Origin: JAWXBG01 sp044375415
GTDB lineage: Bacteria; Bacteroidota; Bacteroidia; Flavobacteriales_D; Sanyastnellaceae
Assembly (NCBI GenBank): GCA_044375415.1
Contig: JBILMS010000063.1
Location: 1 to 16,553, forward strand
Length of the DNA stretch: 16,553 nucleotides
Reading direction: 5' to 3'
The notes beneath the pieces are model-generated. The model saw only the letters and a list, made by a program, of their open reading frames with translations, did not search any database and had not been told where the DNA came from. The position numbers were made by a program, and so were the translations under genes. The first letter of the stretch is position 1. Every line of letters begins with the position of its first letter. Of this stretch, positions 13,289 to 16,553 are shown piece by piece.

Positions 13289-13350
13289 CACAAAGGGCAC
13301 AGAGCTTTTGCTAAGTTTTACTTAGTGAGCTTTGAGTCTTTTTCTTTGTG
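13289..13350. repeat. Nested inverted repeat CACAAAG...CTTTGTG
   Basis: The outer arms CACAAAG (13289-13295) and CTTTGTG (13344-13350), with inner CTAAG (13311-13315)/CTTAG (13321-13325), make an interrupted stem suited to bidirectional termination between the convergent genes. Confidence 0.4.
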
Positions 13351-13423
13351 ACTTTGTGTTTAAAAATATGGATGGATTTATGAACATCGATTATTTTCTA
13401 TTTTCCATTTTTCATTTTCCATT

Positions 13424-16057
13424 TTACTCAATCACCATCTTCCTCACCGTATTCATCCCATTCGAAATATTCGAAACACGCAACGTATATACCGATGTCG
13501 GATACGTTGACAAATCGACTACTTGACTCTGTCGATTCATTTTTTGCTGATAGATCAACTTTCCACAAATGTCATAAACTTGAATAATAGATCCATTCCA
13601 ATATTCGCTTTGAAGTGTAAATGCTCCATGTGAAGGATTCGGATAGACGTTCAAACTAGGGTCGCCGGTTTCGGTGAGGGATGCGAAATACACTCCTTCG
13701 CATAGGTTGCAAGCCACATACACATCATCCCATGTGTTGGAATCATCGTCGTTGCAGGGTGTTCCTAAAAGTGTGTCGTCGAAGTCGGCACAAACATCAA
13801 ATTCATTGCAGATCCCATCGCCATCGGAGTCAGTGGCACTGTCGTCGCAGAGACCAATGTTTACAGGTGCTTCCAATACACCACGACCATGTGTGCCGAT
13901 GCGGATTTTCTGACCGGAATACTGAATTTCGATGTCTTCAACACGTGTATTCGGAATGTTTCCATAGACCTCCCAATCGCTGAGTGTATTGTCGCGATAA
14001 TAAACTCCGGCATCTGTTCCTACAAACAATCCACCGGCAACGTTTTTATAAATTTCAATCGCTCCGGTAGATACATTCGGAAGTGATCCTGAAATGTTCT
14101 CCCAGTCTTCGCCGGCATTCGTTGAGCGATAAACCTTTGACCCAACTGTATATCCTGAGATTGTTACATATACCGTATTAAAATCAATGGGATCCACTTC
14201 AAGGTCAGATATCCCGGAGGCCGGAAGATTTTTTAATTCCCATTCTTCAGAGAATATGTCTTTTACATACATCTTGTTGCTGCGTGCAACATAAATGCGA
14301 TTAGAATTGGAGGGAGCAATGGCTAGTTGTTCAAAATCAGAGGAACCTGCCAATGCCGGACTGATCTCCGTCCACGAATTTCCTTTGTTCAATGATTCGT
14401 AAACATAGGAATACGCACAGATCAATCTACTTGGATCATTTGGGTCAACTTTATATGGCGTTTCCCAAGCCCCATTGCCATCTTCATCGGGCGGGGCAAT
14501 GCCGGTGTTGCTGCCGTTTTGGTAGCGACGCAAGCCCCCAAGTTGGTAAGACCAATAGCGGATGTTTTCATTGCTCCAATCGATTTCGTGATTCATGCCA
14601 TCTCCTGTTCCCGCATAGTCTTCCCATACACCGATGGAATTTCTATAGACGTTGCCATTGTCTTGAGAACCGCCACCGATAATGTTTTCGTTGGTTTGCG
14701 ATACGGCAATATCGTAGAACTGAGTGATCATTAATCCATCACTCAGGTTCGTAAATTCTTCTTCTTCGACATTCAAAGCGTAAACCCCTCCGTCGTTGCA
14801 CAGATAAATTAACTCCGGTTGAAGTGGATTGGCGAACACATTTCGTTGATCCACGTGAATCAATGGCAATCCACCTTCTCCCAACCAATTGGTGAGCGGA
14901 TAAAATGTATTGCCACCGTTATTCGTTTTCCACACTTCGAACCAGCCTGACACCAGGGTGTTCGTATTGTATCCGGAAAAAATGAGAATATCATCTCCAT
15001 CCGGAAGATTGATGGCGGCCCCGAAATTCTCGCCCGAATCCGAAGATTTTTTCATGATGCCTCCTGCGCGAACATATACGAGTTCCGGATCTAGGGGTGT
15101 TACAGCAATAAGAGTAGCCCCTGAACCGATGGTGCCTTCGGGTAAAAAGCTAATCCCGCCGTCTGTGCTCTTGTACAAGCCTCCTGAAGACAGTCCCAGA
15201 TATACTACACTCGCATCACCCGGTTTGAATTTCACATCTGTGCAGTTTAGTACACTCAATGATACCACGGAATCAAAGCCATCATCTGTGCGATATAGTC
15301 CTCCGCTAGTAGCTACAAAAACGCGGTCGGCATCCGTAGGGTCAGCAATCATCCAGTTGATGCGAATATTCTGAGTAAACTCAAAACTTAGGGCTGTAGA
15401 TGACCAAGTATCTCCTCCATCTGTTGATTTGTAAACTCCAATGGAAGGCGGACCATACCACACGTGATCGCTCAGAGCGATGTACAGAGTTTGCGGATCA
15501 TCTGCATTCACTACAATCGAACTCACGGCTAAAAAGGGGAGATCATCGCCCTTTGGTTCGTAGGTCTGACCACCGTCGGTCGTTTTCCAAATACCACCGA
15601 TAGCACCACCTACATAAAACGTATTTTCATCGGTAGGATGAAAACCGATCGATGTAGTTCTACCCATCCCAATTTGCATTGTGATGTAGTTTTCGTATGA
15701 CAAATTGGTCCATTCGATATCTTCGTAGAGCCCGCTTCCCCCGCGGTTTTGCGAGTTCTCTTTTTCGAGGTTACGATGGTAAGCCGTGATATCTCCCAAT
15801 GTTCCATCCGGATTTAACTGTTCGCTCCAAAAAGCCTTCCAGCGCATAAACTTCACGAAATCGCCATCGCGGTGTTCGCCTTTGCACAAATCCGAAGGAC
15901 TGCACCCCGGATGTCTTTTTGCGAAATAGTTTTCTGCCTTTTGAACAGTTTCCTCAAAGTTCACGGCATTAGCCAATATGGAATGGATTTCTTTTTGGGC
16001 TGTAGTTCCGAGCGAAAAGAGTGCAATGAAAATAACGGAAAGAAGAGAACGGATCAT
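13424..16057 (-). CDS. Secreted Asp-box (sortilin/BNR-like) propeller protein with T9SS type A sorting domain
   Basis: The 877-residue protein has a signal peptide (RSLLSVIFIALFSLGTTAQ, 3-21). A cysteine-containing N-terminal segment (GCSPSDLC) precedes a large propeller region (about 110-725). At least seven Asp-box-type turns are visible, for example KTTDGGQTY, KSTDGGDTW, KSTDGGISF, KTNNGGNTF, NKGNSWTE and RSTNAGEDW, as in sortilin/BNR proteins and exo-glycosidases. A thrombospondin-3-like calcium-binding stretch (DSDGDGICNEFDVC, about 740-755) with further cysteines follows. The last ~78 residues are a T9SS type A C-terminal domain: LNVYPNPSHGAFTLQS, IQVYDICGKLIYQQ, DLSTYPTSVYTLRV, RKMVIE. 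It should cross the outer membrane by the type IX system and be released or attached outside. No sialidase active site was identified, so a binding or structural role is as likely as an enzymatic one. The start at 16057 is well placed before the signal peptide. Confidence 0.92.
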   Translation of the reverse strand: MIRSLLSVIFIALFSLGTTAQKEIHSILANAVNFEETVQKAENYFAKRHPGCSPSDLCKGEHRDGDFVKFMRWKAFWSEQLNPDGTLGDITAYHRNLEKENSQNRGGSGLYEDIEWTNLSYENYITMQIGMGRTTSIGFHPTDENTFYVGGAIGGIWKTTDGGQTYEPKGDDLPFLAVSSIVVNADDPQTLYIALSDHVWYGPPSIGVYKSTDGGDTWSSTALSFEFTQNIRINWMIADPTDADRVFVATSGGLYRTDDGFDSVVSLSVLNCTDVKFKPGDASVVYLGLSSGGLYKSTDGGISFLPEGTIGSGATLIAVTPLDPELVYVRAGGIMKKSSDSGENFGAAINLPDGDDILIFSGYNTNTLVSGWFEVWKTNNGGNTFYPLTNWLGEGGLPLIHVDQRNVFANPLQPELIYLCNDGGVYALNVEEEEFTNLSDGLMITQFYDIAVSQTNENIIGGGSQDNGNVYRNSIGVWEDYAGTGDGMNHEIDWSNENIRYWSYQLGGLRRYQNGSNTGIAPPDEDGNGAWETPYKVDPNDPSRLICAYSYVYESLNKGNSWTEISPALAGSSDFEQLAIAPSNSNRIYVARSNKMYVKDIFSEEWELKNLPASGISDLEVDPIDFNTVYVTISGYTVGSKVYRSTNAGEDWENISGSLPNVSTGAIEIYKNVAGGLFVGTDAGVYYRDNTLSDWEVYGNIPNTRVEDIEIQYSGQKIRIGTHGRGVLEAPVNIGLCDDSATDSDGDGICNEFDVCADFDDTLLGTPCNDDDSNTWDDVYVACNLCEGVYFASLTETGDPSLNVYPNPSHGAFTLQSEYWNGSIIQVYDICGKLIYQQKMNRQSQVVDLSTYPTSVYTLRVSNISNGMNTVRKMVIE

Positions 16058-16080
16058 TTTATGTGGATTGGTTTCGGAGG

Positions 16081-16088
16081 TAAAGATA
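16081..16088 (-). promoter_or_regulatory. Possible -7 box TATCTTTA for the T9SS protein gene
   Basis: On the minus strand, TATCTTTA ends 23 bases before the ATG and deviates by one base from TAnnTTTG. A TTG (16104-16106) lies 15 bases further upstream, slightly closer than usual. The spacer contains the inverted repeat AGGGG-AGTGAA-CCCCT (16088-16103, plus-strand reading). Confidence 0.4.
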
Positions 16089-16174
16089 GGGGAGTGAACC
16101 CCTCAAAAAAACCATTGGGAGTTCTTCATCTTGCTCAAAATTGGAGACTTAAGGGAACCTCTAAAAACCTGCCA

Positions 16175-16553
16175 TTAAATAAACACTAACCACAAAACGA
16201 TGGAAATGATGGTGAGGAGTATAATTCGAAAACCATGTTTACGGTCTTTAATAGAATGTCCATACACCCTATCCCCATTAGGTAAAGTCTTTTTATGAAA
16301 CATCAATAAACCACCAATTATGAAACCCAAGGGTCCACCGAGGATGGCAAAGAAATAGCCTGCCGCAACTGTCACGGGTTGATCTTCATTTTGTGTTGAA
16401 AGTTTCTGAATTCTCTTTTTTTGTAAAGCGTTAAGCTGATCAGAGTTGATCTCTTTTCCACGTTCCTTCAATATTTTTTGAGCGAGGAGAAAATCAAGTT
16501 TGCTCCACTCATCTCTTTTCTCAATCACTTCTTCTAATTCTTGATTGGAAAAT
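16175..16553 (-). CDS. Small two-helix membrane protein, 5' end outside window
   Basis: The minus-strand frame ends at 16175 and is open to the right edge of the window. It reads FSNQELEEVIEKRDEWSKLD upstream of the first candidate start (a GTG at 16526-16528), and that stretch looks like genuine coding sequence, so the true start probably lies beyond 16553. The visible ~126 residues have an acidic/basic helical N-terminal part (LDFLLAQKILKERGKEI). A hydrophobic hairpin (VTVAAGYFFAILGGPLGFII, about 52-71 from the GTG) leads to FHKKTLPNGDRVYGHS and a C-terminal helix (IILLTIISIVLWLVFI). A family with a 'sLLGG..G...G..L...KKTLPNG.RVY' core is common in Bacteroidota, but I cannot name its function. 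It is likely an inner-membrane protein. Confidence 0.7.
   Translation of the reverse strand, partial: FSNQELEEVIEKRDEWSKLDFLLAQKILKERGKEINSDQLNALQKKRIQKLSTQNEDQPVTVAAGYFFAILGGPLGFIIGGLLMFHKKTLPNGDRVYGHSIKDRKHGFRIILLTIISIVLWLVFI

Larger units (their letters stand above)
12921..13423. other. Repeat-rich spacer between convergent genes
   Basis: These 503 bases separate the ATPase gene (+) from the secreted-protein gene (-). They contain a GATG-rich stretch (12942-12960), two GGCTTCAGCC hairpins, direct repeats of TTTTCCATTTTT (about 13230-13265 and 13401-13425) and a nested inverted repeat around CACAAAG (13289-13295)/CTTTGTG (13344-13350). I see no gene; a 64-codon frame at 13332-13526 is repeat translation. 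The hairpins could terminate transcription from both sides. Confidence 0.65.

Noticed and set aside
13674..15374. Several plus-strand frames of 65-154 residues
   Set aside because: All lie opposite the 877-residue T9SS gene, which has clear domains and a signal peptide; they are antisense shadows.

Overview
The window most likely comes from a Bacteroidota chromosome, probably Flavobacteriales. The pointers are a large secreted protein with a type IX secretion (T9SS) type A C-terminal domain, 'GCT..A.NYNP.A..DNGSC' and dockerin-like tails, a TIGR02757 (DUF2400) protein, several -7 boxes of the Bacteroidota form TAnnTTTG, and few Shine-Dalgarno sites. No tRNA, rRNA, CRISPR array, integrase or transposase was seen.

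Region 1 (1-2199) is the most unusual. The 3' part of a TIGR02757 gene ends at 555. A second copy of its last ~53 codons, plus matching downstream non-coding DNA with a TAnnTTTG promoter block, lies at 1818-2164. Between the copies sit a stand-alone 'polyvalent protein'-type kinase gene and a 54-residue basic ORF. This looks like cargo inserted at the 3' end of a housekeeping gene with the gene end regenerated, and each copy of the promoter block reads into cargo.

Region 2 (2200-7229) is AT-rich and resembles a defence or accessory island. It holds an unknown protein overlapping an Mrr-type restriction endonuclease, then a ~117-bp imperfect inverted repeat reminiscent of an integron attC site. 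After that come an HNH endonuclease overlapping a HIT-family protein, a hairpin terminator, a DUF2130 coiled-coil protein with a possible nuclease core, and a small membrane-anchored unknown.

Region 3 (7230-10274) has a spacer with a strong stem-loop, then a secreted seven-repeat (probably seven-bladed) beta-propeller with a dockerin-like end. A four-helix membrane protein follows, then about 400 bases packed with GC-rich palindromes and other intergenic repeats.

Region 4 (10275-12920) is an ordinary two-gene unit: a VWA-domain protein followed by a MoxR/ChlI-like AAA+ ATPase, expected to work as a chaperone-like pair.

Region 5 (12921-16553) is a repeat-filled convergent spacer, then two minus-strand genes: the large secreted Asp-box (sortilin/BNR) T9SS substrate, and a small two-helix membrane protein whose 5' end runs off the window.

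All functional calls come from reading motifs in the translated sequence; no database search was possible.
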